The position numbers were made by a program, and so were the translations under genes. A DNA stretch of 15,275 bases, from positions 1 through 15,275 of the forward strand of contig CAZGVV010000050.1 in NCBI GenBank assembly GCA_964529155.1, written 5' to 3'. Below are positions 7,047-14,087 of the stretch, piece by piece (the first letter of the stretch is position 1; each line of letters opens with the position of its first letter). This DNA comes from CAZGVV01 sp964529155. Its GTDB lineage: Bacteria > Pseudomonadota > Alphaproteobacteria > Rickettsiales > SXRF01. The notes under the pieces were generated by a model. The model saw only the letters and a list, made by a program, of their open reading frames with translations. It searched no databases and was not told where the DNA came from.

Positions 7047-7598
7047 ATGTTCATTCAAACAGAATCCACCCCCAATCCCCTGACGCTTAAATTTCTGCCC
7101 GGCGTGGCAGTACTGGCTGAAGGTACAGCGTTTTTTACCTCAGCGGAGAGTGCCAAAGACGCGCCCCTTGCCCAGGCGCTGTTTGCGATTGACGGGGTAA
7201 CGGCGGTATTCTTTGCAGTAGACTTCCTGTCGGTCACCAAAAATGAAAACGCCGATTGGGCAAGCCTCAAGCCTTTACTGCTCCACACCATTATGGATCA
7301 TTTCGTTGCCGGTCGCCCGGTGATTAAGCCTGCCAGCACGTCAACCGCCTCCACGGAAGAAGATTCTCCGCTGGTGGCACAGATAAAAGAATTGATTGAA
7401 ACGCGCGTTCGCCCGGCAGTAGCCATGGACGGCGGGGATATTGTGTATCGCGGTTTTCATGACGGGATCGTGCAGCTCGAACTCCACGGCGCATGCTCCG
7501 GCTGCCCAAGCTCCAGCGCCACGCTTAAATCCGGCATTGAAAATATGCTCAAGCATTACGTGCCGGAAGTACTGGCCGTTGAAGCTGTAAACAGCTAA
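7047..7598 (+). CDS. NifU-like iron-sulfur cluster scaffold/carrier (Nfu)
   Basis: Receives and delivers Fe-S clusters to apoproteins in the cytoplasm. Two domains are visible in 183 residues: an Nfu N-terminal domain starting MFIQTESTPNPLTLKFLPG (residues 1 to about 90), and a C-terminal NifU domain (about 108-180) with IKELIETRVRPAVAMDGGDI and the cluster-binding CSGC (Cys150 and Cys153). A Thr/Ser/Glu linker (96-107) joins them. This domain order and length match the Nfu1-type proteins common in alphaproteobacteria and mitochondria. The start is certain from the conserved N-terminus even though no ribosome binding site is seen; the promoter at 7013-7040 predicts a leaderless mRNA. The gene converges on dnaQ and the stop codons overlap. 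Confidence 0.95.
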   Translation: MFIQTESTPNPLTLKFLPGVAVLAEGTAFFTSAESAKDAPLAQALFAIDGVTAVFFAVDFLSVTKNENADWASLKPLLLHTIMDHFVAGRPVIKPASTSTASTEEDSPLVAQIKELIETRVRPAVAMDGGDIVYRGFHDGIVQLELHGACSGCPSSSATLKSGIENMLKHYVPEVLAVEAVNS

Positions 7599-8299
7599 GC
7601 GTCCGACTCCGTCGTATCGTATTTTTTCCACAATGCGTTTTTGAGCGTCGCGATATAATCGCCGTGCACCACTAATTCCACGGCCGGAACCGGGAAGTGA
7701 CGCTGCGGGATTGTTTGCTGGGTGGTGATGATTTCACCCGAGCCACTCTCCGTTGCCTCCGCCTCCGCACCAAACAGGATCGACGCCTGCCTCCCGCCGC
7801 ATAATTCCAGATACACATCGGCAAGCAGCATCGAATCCAGCAATGCACCGTGAAAATTACGGGCGCTGGCGTCGATGTCAAAACGTTTGCATAAGGCGTC
7901 CAGACTGGCAGGCGCACCGGGGAACCGCTTGCGGGCAAGTGCTACCGTATCTATCGCCCGTTCCGGCGCCAGCGGTGGAAAACCTAAACGCGCCAGCTCG
8001 TGGTTTAAGAATTTCATATCAAACCCGGCATTGTGAATGACCAGCGGCGCATCGGCGATGAAATCAAGGAATTCGGCGACAACGGCAGCAAACACTGGCT
8101 TATCGGCGAGGAATTTATTGTCCAGGCCATGAATACGCCGCGCTTCTTCCGGCACATCGCGCTCGGGATTAATATAGAGCTGTAAATGGCGGCCTGAACG
8201 TACTTTGCTGATGGTTTCGACGCAGCCGATTTCAATAATGCGGTGGCCAGAGGCGGGATCAAGGCCGGTGGTTTCGGTATCCAGAATTATTTCCCGCAT
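7595..8299 (-). CDS. dnaQ: DNA polymerase III epsilon subunit (proofreading exonuclease)
   Basis: 3'-5' exonuclease that proofreads for the replicative polymerase. Seen: ExoI DTETTGLDP (residues 7-15, Asp7 and Glu9), ExoII HNAGFD (89-94, Asp94), and ExoIII-epsilon HGALLDS (150-156, His150 and Asp155), so all catalytic residues are present. The C-terminal part (about 175-234) is the variable tail expected to hold the polymerase-alpha binding region. Its ATG overlaps the coaE stop by one base (TAATG), and it is the last gene of the ppsR-aroE-coaE-dnaQ operon. secB, which follows or neighbours dnaQ in some alphaproteobacteria, is not here; nfu converges instead. Confidence 0.97.
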   Translation of the reverse strand: MREIILDTETTGLDPASGHRIIEIGCVETISKVRSGRHLQLYINPERDVPEEARRIHGLDNKFLADKPVFAAVVAEFLDFIADAPLVIHNAGFDMKFLNHELARLGFPPLAPERAIDTVALARKRFPGAPASLDALCKRFDIDASARNFHGALLDSMLLADVYLELCGGRQASILFGAEAEATESGSGEIITTQQTIPQRHFPVPAVELVVHGDYIATLKNALWKKYDTTESDA

Positions 8300-8883
8300 T
8301 AAGATAACTCCTTCATAATGGCTTTTACCTGCTGAAAACTATATGCCCTGCCTAGGCCGGTGTGAATCACGTAATCAGCAAGCTGGCGCTTTTCCTGATC
8401 CGGCATCTGCCGCGATAAAATAGAAGCCAGGCGTGCCTCTGACATGCCACGCGCGCGGGCGCGCTGGCGTTGCAGCCACGCCGGAGCAGTCACGGTTGCC
8501 ACCACGTCACAGCTTTCTTCCGCACCAGTTTCAAATAGCAATGGTATTTCCAATACCACCCATGGGGCTCCCAGAGACTGCATGGCGGCAAGAAATTGCT
8601 CCCGCGCTTGCGCCACCAGTGGGTGCAAGGTGCGTTCCAGCCGGTTCAGCGCTTCTTCGTTTTTAAATACGGCGTTGCCGAGTGCTTTGCGGTCAATATG
8701 TCCAAGCGCATGAAGGGTTTCTGGAAAATAATCAGCCACGGCCTCCACTCCTGCCCCGCCCTTGGCCAGTAAACGATGCACCAGGGCATCCGCTGAGCAT
8801 CGTTTGGCGCCACATGCGGCGAATTGTTCGGCTACCGTGGATTTTCCCATCGCGATGCTGCCGGTGAGACCGAGAATAATCAT
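8299..8883 (-). CDS. coaE: Dephospho-CoA kinase
   Basis: Last step of coenzyme A synthesis: phosphorylates the 3'-OH of the ribose of dephospho-CoA using ATP. Seen: the P-loop GLTGSIAMGKST (residues 5-16, Lys14), the substrate-region motif SADALVHRLL (about 30-39), RLERTLHPLV, VLEIPLLFETGAE and the lid segment RQRARARGMSEARLASIL (about 133-150). The length of 194 residues is typical. The start ATG overlaps the aroE stop (ATGA, 8883-8880) and the stop overlaps the dnaQ start, so the gene is translationally coupled on both sides. Confidence 0.97.
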   Translation of the reverse strand: MIILGLTGSIAMGKSTVAEQFAACGAKRCSADALVHRLLAKGGAGVEAVADYFPETLHALGHIDRKALGNAVFKNEEALNRLERTLHPLVAQAREQFLAAMQSLGAPWVVLEIPLLFETGAEESCDVVATVTAPAWLQRQRARARGMSEARLASILSRQMPDQEKRQLADYVIHTGLGRAYSFQQVKAIMKELS

Positions 8884-9707
8884 GACAGTAAAAACGCTTC
8901 CGTATGAGCTGCGTCAGGAGACTGACCAAACCACTGCTCAAATCCCACCATTCCTTGCTGTACCAACATACCAAGACCAGTCACAGTTTTACACCCACGC
9001 GCCTGCGCGTCGCGTAGTAAGGGCGTGTACAGCGGACGGTAAATTGTGTCGGTTACTAAAGTATGCGGCGATAAGGTGCTGGTATTTATTTCCAGTGGCG
9101 GCTGACCTTCCATGCCAAGCGTAGTGGTGTTTACAATCAATGTGGCATCACTTATGCGTTTTTCAACATCATCCCAACTCATAACTGTAATCGGGCCTCC
9201 CAGCGATTCCGCCAGATGCACCGCCCGCGCCTGGCTGCGATTAGCAATAAGGATTTCCTGAAAACCTTCCTGCGCCAACGCCCAGACGACAGCCCGCGCA
9301 GCTCCCCCCGCACCCAGTACGAGGGCTGTTTTTTTATAGGGCTGCAAATCACCGGCTTTTTCTTTGAGGTTGTTGATAAAACCGAGCGCATCGGTATTCA
9401 TTCCGATCAATGCACCATCGCGCACTACCACGGTGTTTACCGCTCCAATGGCACGCGCTGCGTTGTCCACGCTATCCACCAGTAGCAGCGCTGCTTCTTT
9501 ATGCGGAACCGTGACGTTCCATCCGGCAAAACCAATATCCGGCAGCAATTGGAATGCCGCGCTCAAATGCTCCGGCGGAACAGATAACGGTACATAGGCA
9601 GCATCTATTCCAAGCTGCGCTAACCAATGGTTTTGCATATTAGGCGACAAGGAATGCGCCACCGGCCAACCCATTACTCCCGCAAGTTTCGCCTTTCCGC
9701 TAATCAT
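8880..9707 (-). CDS. aroE: Shikimate 5-dehydrogenase (NADP+)
   Basis: Reduces 3-dehydroshikimate to shikimate in aromatic amino acid synthesis. Seen: the substrate-binding SLSP (residues 19-22), the catalytic lysine in NVTVPHKEA (Lys70), GAVNT (88-92), NTDALGF with the second catalytic residue Asp106, and the NADP-binding loop GAGGAARA (132-139) followed by NRSQARA. The C-terminal GLGMLVQQG is also typical. The 275 residues are normal. The ATG at 9707-9705 lies inside the end of ppsR (8-base overlap), with an AAGGAA ribosome site just upstream in ppsR. In Caulobacter a maf gene sits between these two; it is absent here. Confidence 0.97.
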   Translation of the reverse strand: MISGKAKLAGVMGWPVAHSLSPNMQNHWLAQLGIDAAYVPLSVPPEHLSAAFQLLPDIGFAGWNVTVPHKEAALLLVDSVDNAARAIGAVNTVVVRDGALIGMNTDALGFINNLKEKAGDLQPYKKTALVLGAGGAARAVVWALAQEGFQEILIANRSQARAVHLAESLGGPITVMSWDDVEKRISDATLIVNTTTLGMEGQPPLEINTSTLSPHTLVTDTIYRPLYTPLLRDAQARGCKTVTGLGMLVQQGMVGFEQWFGQSPDAAHTEAFLLS

Positions 9708-10521
9708 GCGTGCGTTCCTTATATTTTTGATAATGTTGAACGATGGTAGCAGCGGTTTCTTCTACGGATCGTTTGGTGACATCGATCACCGGCCAGCGAT
9801 GGCGGTTAAACAATCGGCGTGATTCATCGATCTCATCCTGGATAGCTTCGGCATCCACATACGATGTATCGGTTTCCTGGTTAATGGATTGCAGGCGTGT
9901 GCGGCGTATTTGCTCTAACCGCTCGGTAGCAATAGTCAGCCCAATTACCATCGGCCGTTTTAAATCTTCCAATATCGGCGGCAGCGGGCAGCCCGACACA
10001 AAAGGAATATTGGCAGTGCGGTAGCCTTTATACGCCAGGTACATACACGTTGGGGATTTAGAGGTGCGTGACGGTCCGATGAGTACAATGTCTGCTTCTT
10101 CCAACTCCCAATGTGCTTGCCCATCATCATGCGAAAGCGCGAAATTAATGGCTTCGACGCGCTGGAAATATTCTTCATCCAGTACATGCTGACGCCCTGG
10201 ACGCGCATGGGTTTTTAATCCGAGATAGGTAGAGAGCTCCGCCAGTACACCGTCTAGTACTTCAATGCAGGGGACTTTTAATGCAGCGCACGCCGTGCGC
10301 AATACTTCCAGCAACGCGCGATCCACCAGAGTCACCAACACCGGCCCGGGATGTTCCTGAATACCGGCAATTACGCGCTCCAGCTGGGATTTGGTCCGCA
10401 CCAGCGTCCACACGTGTTCTTCGGCTTCCAGTTCGTCGAATTGCACCAATGCTGCGCGTGCCACGCTGCTTACCGTCTCGCCGGTAGAATCCGAAACCAG
10501 ATGAAGATGAAATTGATGCAT
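9700..10521 (-). CDS. ppsR: Pyruvate,phosphate dikinase / PEP synthase regulatory protein (DUF299)
   Basis: Bifunctional ADP-dependent kinase and Pi-dependent pyrophosphorylase that switches PPDK or PEP synthase off and on by phosphorylating an active-site threonine; in alphaproteobacteria the target is usually PPDK. Seen: N-terminal HLVSDSTGETVSSVARAAL (residues 7-25), HDDG (131-134) and the nucleotide-binding GPSRTSKSPT (149-158), which are the family signatures. Length of 273 is typical. The target enzyme is not in the window. From general knowledge this is the RP001/CC0001-type gene bordering the replication origin of Rickettsia and Caulobacter, and here its start faces the DnaA-box interval 10522-10825. 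A perfect DnaA box lies 21 bases before the ATG, in the likely promoter zone, so DnaA could affect its expression. Confidence 0.94.
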   Translation of the reverse strand: MHQFHLHLVSDSTGETVSSVARAALVQFDELEAEEHVWTLVRTKSQLERVIAGIQEHPGPVLVTLVDRALLEVLRTACAALKVPCIEVLDGVLAELSTYLGLKTHARPGRQHVLDEEYFQRVEAINFALSHDDGQAHWELEEADIVLIGPSRTSKSPTCMYLAYKGYRTANIPFVSGCPLPPILEDLKRPMVIGLTIATERLEQIRRTRLQSINQETDTSYVDAEAIQDEIDESRRLFNRHRWPVIDVTKRSVEETAATIVQHYQKYKERTHD

Positions 10522-10541
10522 GCAAAGCCTGTGTATGAGTA

Positions 10542-10562
10542 TGTGGATAAAAAAGTGTATAA
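10542..10562 (-). promoter_or_regulatory. Tandem DnaA boxes (one perfect, one weak)
   Basis: On the minus strand, TTATACACT (10562-10554) and the perfect consensus TTATCCACA (10550-10542) lie in the same direction with 3 bases between them. This close pair is at the ppsR end of the origin and is the strongest DnaA site in the window. Confidence 0.8.
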
Positions 10563-10598
10563 GTAAATGCTAGCCGATACAGATAGTTACCACAAGGT

Positions 10599-10625
10599 TT
10601 ATCCCCAAGTGAGTAAGGGGGATAA
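10599..10625. promoter_or_regulatory. Inverted pair of DnaA-box-like sites
   Basis: TTATCCCCA on the plus strand (10599-10607) has one mismatch from the consensus. GGGGGATAA (10617-10625) is a minus-strand box with two mismatches. They face each other with 9 bases between them. Confidence 0.6.
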
Positions 10626-10693
10626 AATCTTACGCATTATGGGAGTGTTCCCCGGAAACTGGCTTTCACTTTCAGTTTTACGAGTTTACCTTC

Positions 10694-10702
10694 TGTGGAT
10701 AG
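10694..10702 (-). promoter_or_regulatory. DnaA-box-like site
   Basis: TGTGGATAG on the plus strand is CTATCCACA on the minus strand, one mismatch from TTATCCACA, in the middle of the origin interval. Confidence 0.65.
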
Positions 10703-10749
10703 TTTGGGGGACGAAACTTACCCCACTTCCAGGCCACTCCTACTATCAC

Positions 10750-10775
10750 TACATAAGTATAATACTTTATTATAG
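10750..10775. other. AT-rich stretch, possible DNA unwinding element
   Basis: 22 of 26 bases are A or T. It contains a perfect 13-base palindrome, AAGTATAATACTT (10755-10767). Its place at one side of the DnaA-box cluster, with a DnaA-like box on the far side, fits a duplex-unwinding element. Confidence 0.55.
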
Positions 10776-10791
10776 AAGAGGCAGAACAGGG

Positions 10792-10800
10792 TGGGGATAA
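10792..10800 (-). promoter_or_regulatory. DnaA-box-like site beside the AT-rich stretch
   Basis: TGGGGATAA on the plus strand is TTATCCCCA on the minus strand, one mismatch from the consensus and the same variant as the box at 10599. It lies about 16 bases from the AT-rich stretch, between it and mrdA. Confidence 0.62.
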
Positions 10801-10825
10801 AATAAAGACCTGTATTTAGCAGGAC
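10800..10825 (-). terminator. Weak possible terminator after mrdA
   Basis: Just after the mrdA stop, the minus strand can form a short stem (GTCCTG with CAGGTC, one mismatch, 7-base loop) followed by a T-rich run. It is short and weak, but it is the only terminator-like signal between the mre operon and the origin. Confidence 0.3.
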
Positions 10826-12661
10826 TCATGCAAGTGGTGGAGGATCTTCGTTATTTCCATCAGCTAACCGTTGAATTTTCCATAGCATATCACGAATAAT
10901 AGGGGCCGCTGCCGTACCGCCATGGCCACCGTGCTCAATGATCGCCGCCGCTGCGTAGCGTGGATTGGTGACGGGAGCATAGGCAATAAACAGTGCGTGG
11001 TGACGGTCCTTCCATGGCATGGATTCATTCTTCGCCTTAGGGTCCTCCTGGCGTCGTACCTGAGCAGTTCCGGTCTTACCCGCCATCGCGTATTTCGCTT
11101 CTGGTATGCGCTTAGAATAAGCCGTACCGCCGCCGAGATTTACCACGGCATCCATGCCCTGCTGTACGATTTTTAAATCTGTATCAGGCAAGTTGAGGGA
11201 TTCAAATTCCGGCGGTGCTTTTTCATCCACCGAATAGGTCAGACGCGGAATAACGGCTTTACCAGTAGCCACGCGCGCGCTCATCAATGCCAATTGAAAC
11301 GGAGTGGCAAGCACATAGCCTTGTCCAATGCCAGCATTGACGGTATCGCCCGTGGTCCAGCGTTGCTTGTAGCGCTTTTGTTTCCATGCCACATCGGGAA
11401 CCAGACCGGGTTTTTCGGAAGGAAATCCTTCCAGATGCGTGGTACCCAAACCAAACATGCGGCAAATTTTTGCGATATCATCAATACCGGTATTGCGTGC
11501 TACGGTATAAAAAAACGTATCGCAGGATTGCTTAAGCGCACTCACCACATTCATCGAACCATGGCCATCGGATTTCCAGCAATTGAACCGGTGATCACCG
11601 AGCATGAAATAGCCCGGGCAATGCACATGTGTCTCCGGCGTAATCGTACCCGTGGTAAGGCCAGCCATAGCGACCATGGGCTTGAATGTGGAGCCAGGCG
11701 GATATTGGCCCTGCACACTTTTATCAATAAGGGGATTATGGTCATTGTCATGCAACGATGCCCAGTATTCAGTGGGAATTCCTTTGCTGAATATGTTGGG
11801 ATCATAGGCTGGCATGGAAATGAGCGAAAGAATATCCCCGTTTGTTACGTCCATCACAATGGCCGCCCCGCTTTGATCTTTGAAGCGTGACGCACCGAAA
11901 TCCTGCAGCCGTGAGTCTATGGTCAGGCGCAGCGTTTCTCCGGGGATGCTTTCTTTCGTGGATAAGTCACGGACGATCTGACCATGCACGTTTACTTCCA
12001 GTTGCTTGATGCCGGGCATGCCGCGTAGCCGGTCTTCCAACATTTTTTCCGTTCCGCTTTTGCCAATTTTATATTCCGGCAAACGTAATAAGGGTTCGTT
12101 GGCTTCGCGGCCGATTTCTTTTTCGTCTACCGCGCCGACATAGCCAATCAAATGCGCGGCATGTTCACCAAACGGATAGGCGCGTACCTGGCCGTCCGAT
12201 ACATAAAGTTGCGGCAATTCTAATTGATGCAATTCAACTGACGCCACTTCCTGCCAGTCGAGATGTTCTTTCACCAGCAACGGCGAGGCGAAGGGATTGG
12301 ATTTATATTCTTCCCATGCCTGATTGGCCCGCTTGTCGCTCAGCGTAATAAGCGCACGGGTGCGCTCCAGCAAGCGCTCCACTTCGGAGCGGCGTTGACC
12401 GGTGGTGTCTAAGAAAAGAAGATAATTTTTTTCATTATTAGCAAGGGCGATTCCATTTCGGTCAAGAATCTGCCCCCGTTCCGGTGCGATCAATTGCAAT
12501 TTGATGCGATTATTTTCAGAGAGTGTGCGGTATTCTGTACTTTTGATAAACTGCAATTGATAGAGACGCCCCAGCAGCAAACTGAAGCCAGCAGCCTGCA
12601 AGCCACCGAACACTAATGCACGGCGTGAGAGAAGAAGTTGTTTGTCGTTGCGTTTTGACAC
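10826..12661 (-). CDS. mrdA: Penicillin-binding protein 2, peptidoglycan transpeptidase
   Basis: Class B PBP that cross-links peptidoglycan during lateral wall elongation together with RodA and the Mre proteins. It has a membrane anchor (about residues 14-35, RALVFGGLQAAGFSLLLG), a dimerisation/pedestal domain with ERGQILDRNG (61-70) and KSGTEKMLEDRLRG (201-214), and the transpeptidase domain with the three motifs STFK (324-327, Ser nucleophile), SCD (379-381) and KTG (529-531). At 611 residues it is full length. The start is a GTG (12661-12659) with no Shine-Dalgarno sequence; a 9-base-pair hairpin lies directly before it and overlaps the mreD stop, suggesting that translation depends on mreD. 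rodA, the usual next gene, is absent; the predicted origin follows instead. Confidence 0.96.
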   Translation of the reverse strand: MSKRNDKQLLLSRRALVFGGLQAAGFSLLLGRLYQLQFIKSTEYRTLSENNRIKLQLIAPERGQILDRNGIALANNEKNYLLFLDTTGQRRSEVERLLERTRALITLSDKRANQAWEEYKSNPFASPLLVKEHLDWQEVASVELHQLELPQLYVSDGQVRAYPFGEHAAHLIGYVGAVDEKEIGREANEPLLRLPEYKIGKSGTEKMLEDRLRGMPGIKQLEVNVHGQIVRDLSTKESIPGETLRLTIDSRLQDFGASRFKDQSGAAIVMDVTNGDILSLISMPAYDPNIFSKGIPTEYWASLHDNDHNPLIDKSVQGQYPPGSTFKPMVAMAGLTTGTITPETHVHCPGYFMLGDHRFNCWKSDGHGSMNVVSALKQSCDTFFYTVARNTGIDDIAKICRMFGLGTTHLEGFPSEKPGLVPDVAWKQKRYKQRWTTGDTVNAGIGQGYVLATPFQLALMSARVATGKAVIPRLTYSVDEKAPPEFESLNLPDTDLKIVQQGMDAVVNLGGGTAYSKRIPEAKYAMAGKTGTAQVRRQEDPKAKNESMPWKDRHHALFIAYAPVTNPRYAAAAIIEHGGHGGTAAAPIIRDMLWKIQRLADGNNEDPPPLA

Positions 12662-12665
12662 GCGT

Positions 12666-12691
12666 GCAGCATAGCGATGTCTCTATGCTGC
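12666..12691 (-). promoter_or_regulatory. Hairpin at the mreD-mrdA junction, likely translational coupling element
   Basis: GCAGCATAG (12666-12674) and CTATGCTGC (12683-12691) are perfect inverted arms around an 8-base loop. In the mRNA the 5' arm contains the mreD stop codon and the 3' arm ends 4 bases before the mrdA GTG. Ribosomes ending mreD would open it. No T-run follows, so it is not a usual terminator. Confidence 0.6.
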
Positions 12692-13219
12692 TTTCAACAC
12701 AAACCAGTAGCGACGATGAAAACGTTTTTCAATTCCATACAGCGCGATGTGCAATGAAGGATAAAGAAGTGTAGCCAGGAGCCATTGCAATGCAATAGTA
12801 GCTGCCGAAAATGCACGGAAATGATACAGCGTAAGAATCACCCACTGGCTGAGCAACAAAGCAAGCAGGCACAGTGCGGCATAGGCCCACGATACTAAAA
12901 AACCTGCTTCATGCACGTCCTGGCGGCCACGCGCGGCGAGAAAACGAAACGCAATCCATAAAACAGCAGAGAGCCCAAACGGTAATCCGGTAAGCGCGTC
13001 ATTAGCAAGACCAGCCAGAAGCGGAACTTGCCACCCGATGCGGCGCGGATGCATAACGCACCAGTAATACAGCGCAAGCAAAGGCAACGGCGGCATGATG
13101 GAAGCCAGCGGCCCGGCCTGGCCAGCGAATAGTTGAGGGAGAAGTAAAAAAGCAAATACAGTGAAGCCAGGAAGCGCGCGCCATGCCGTCATGATCCAAT
13201 TATGACGTGGAGTATGCAC
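12683..13219 (-). CDS. mreD: Rod shape-determining protein MreD
   Basis: Polytopic inner-membrane protein of the elongation machinery. The 178 residues are mostly hydrophobic, with about five membrane segments (for example GFTVFAFLLLPQLF near 18-31, PLPLLALYYWCVM near 44-56, LPFGLSAVLWIAFRFLA near 79-95, AYAALCLLALLLSQWVILTL near 112-131, and ATIALQWLLATLLYPSLHIA near 140-159) and a basic C-terminus. ANDALTGLPFGLSA is the recognisable MreD stretch. Identity rests on this pattern plus its place between mreC and mrdA. The GTG at 13219 lies 3 bases after the mreC stop and is my choice; an ATG at 13192 (MTAWRALPGF) is the alternative. Confidence 0.9.
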   Translation of the reverse strand: MHTPRHNWIMTAWRALPGFTVFAFLLLPQLFAGQAGPLASIMPPLPLLALYYWCVMHPRRIGWQVPLLAGLANDALTGLPFGLSAVLWIAFRFLAARGRQDVHEAGFLVSWAYAALCLLALLLSQWVILTLYHFRAFSAATIALQWLLATLLYPSLHIALYGIEKRFHRRYWFVLKAA

Positions 13220-13222
13220 GGC

Positions 13223-14059
13223 CTACAGATCGTAAGCGACGACGTTTACATATTCCAGGCGAGACCAATCGGTATAAGGCTGGACTGTTACATTGCCGTT
13301 GTGAATTTCGGTGACGACACCTACGGCGATTCCGGGAGGAAAGATACCACCGTCACCGGAGGTAATCATACGCTCACCCACGGATAATTTACTGGCGGCA
13401 GGAACGTAATCTAAGGAGAGAATACCGGTATTATTTCCTGCAGCAATCGAGCGTTCGCGGGAATTTTCACCCATGACCGGAATATGTGAATTTACGTCGG
13501 TAATAAGCAGTAAGCGCGAAGAGCGGCGGCCTGCTTCGACCACGCGGCCTACTAATCCATCAGGACCAACAACCGCCTGCCCACTGGCAATACCATCGGC
13601 TGTGCCACCGGAGACCAGAGCGGAGCGGATATAAGGACCACCAGTATCGCCAACAATGCGGGCGGCGATATAAGATTTCGTGCTCTCAGGCACGGTGCGA
13701 ATCAGGGCGCGCAATGCATCATTTTCAGCGCTGAGCGCCGCGACTTGTGATTGCAATTGTGCGGCATCATGGAGTTGAGCGCTCATGCGAACATTTTGTG
13801 TGCGTAGATCAACCAATTCATGCACCCAGGCATTGGCATCGCGCAGGGCGTGTGCGGGTGCGGAGAGTGCGGAGATGACAGGAGTTAATACATCATCAGC
13901 GGCCATACGGAGCTGCATGACCATGCCCGGGTGGGTACGGCCCATGATTAACAACATTAATGCCAGGGTAAAGGCGAACAAGCCGGAAACCCGCGTCGCC
14001 ATCTGACGTGGCGAAAGCGCTTTCATCGACAATAGGGAGTTAGAACGACGACCGGCCAT
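13223..14059 (-). CDS. mreC: Rod shape-determining protein MreC
   Basis: Bitopic inner-membrane protein whose periplasmic domain contacts PBP2 and organises elongation. Residues 1-20 are a basic cytoplasmic tail, about 24-40 a single membrane helix (VSGLFAFTLALMLLIMG), about 74-118 a heptad-like coiled coil (ELVDLRTQNVRMSAQL, AALSAENDALRAL), then the beta-rich domain with AARIVGDTGGPYIRSALVSG, VVGPDGLVGRVVEAG, LITDVNSHIPV and ITSGDGGIFPPGIAVGVV. Length of 278 is normal. It heads a mreC-mreD-mrdA operon with 3- and 21-base spacings. mreB, usually just upstream, is absent; infC lies upstream instead, with a 129-base spacer that contains an inverted repeat. Confidence 0.95.
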   Translation of the reverse strand: MAGRRSNSLLSMKALSPRQMATRVSGLFAFTLALMLLIMGRTHPGMVMQLRMAADDVLTPVISALSAPAHALRDANAWVHELVDLRTQNVRMSAQLHDAAQLQSQVAALSAENDALRALIRTVPESTKSYIAARIVGDTGGPYIRSALVSGGTADGIASGQAVVGPDGLVGRVVEAGRRSSRLLLITDVNSHIPVMGENSRERSIAAGNNTGILSLDYVPAASKLSVGERMITSGDGGIFPPGIAVGVVTEIHNGNVTVQPYTDWSRLEYVNVVAYDL

Positions 14060-14087
14060 ACTATATCTAGTTAATTAAAGAAGAATT

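Larger units (their letters stand above)
10522..10825. other. Predicted chromosomal replication origin (oriC)
   Basis: This 304-base interval between ppsR and mrdA has no credible gene. It contains one perfect DnaA box (TTATCCACA on the minus strand at 10550-10542) and five near-matches within about 260 bases, plus a 26-base stretch that is 85% AT (10750-10775) suited to unwinding. The ppsR-aroE-coaE-dnaQ cluster beside it is the cluster that flanks oriC in Caulobacter and Rickettsia (ppsR being RP001). The other usual flank, hemE, is replaced here by mrdA. A 77-codon open frame across the interval (10567-10800) does not look like a protein. I see no CtrA pair (TTAA-N7-TTAA) and no GANTC methylation site. 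DnaA-box density and synteny together make this a strong prediction. Confidence 0.85.

Noticed and set aside
10567..10800. 77-codon open frame on the plus strand within the origin interval
   Set aside because: It spans several DnaA boxes and the AT-rich stretch, has no ribosome site, and its product resembles no protein.
11294..11890. 198-codon open frame antisense to mrdA
   Set aside because: It lies opposite the transpeptidase domain of PBP2, with no start signal or recognisable family.
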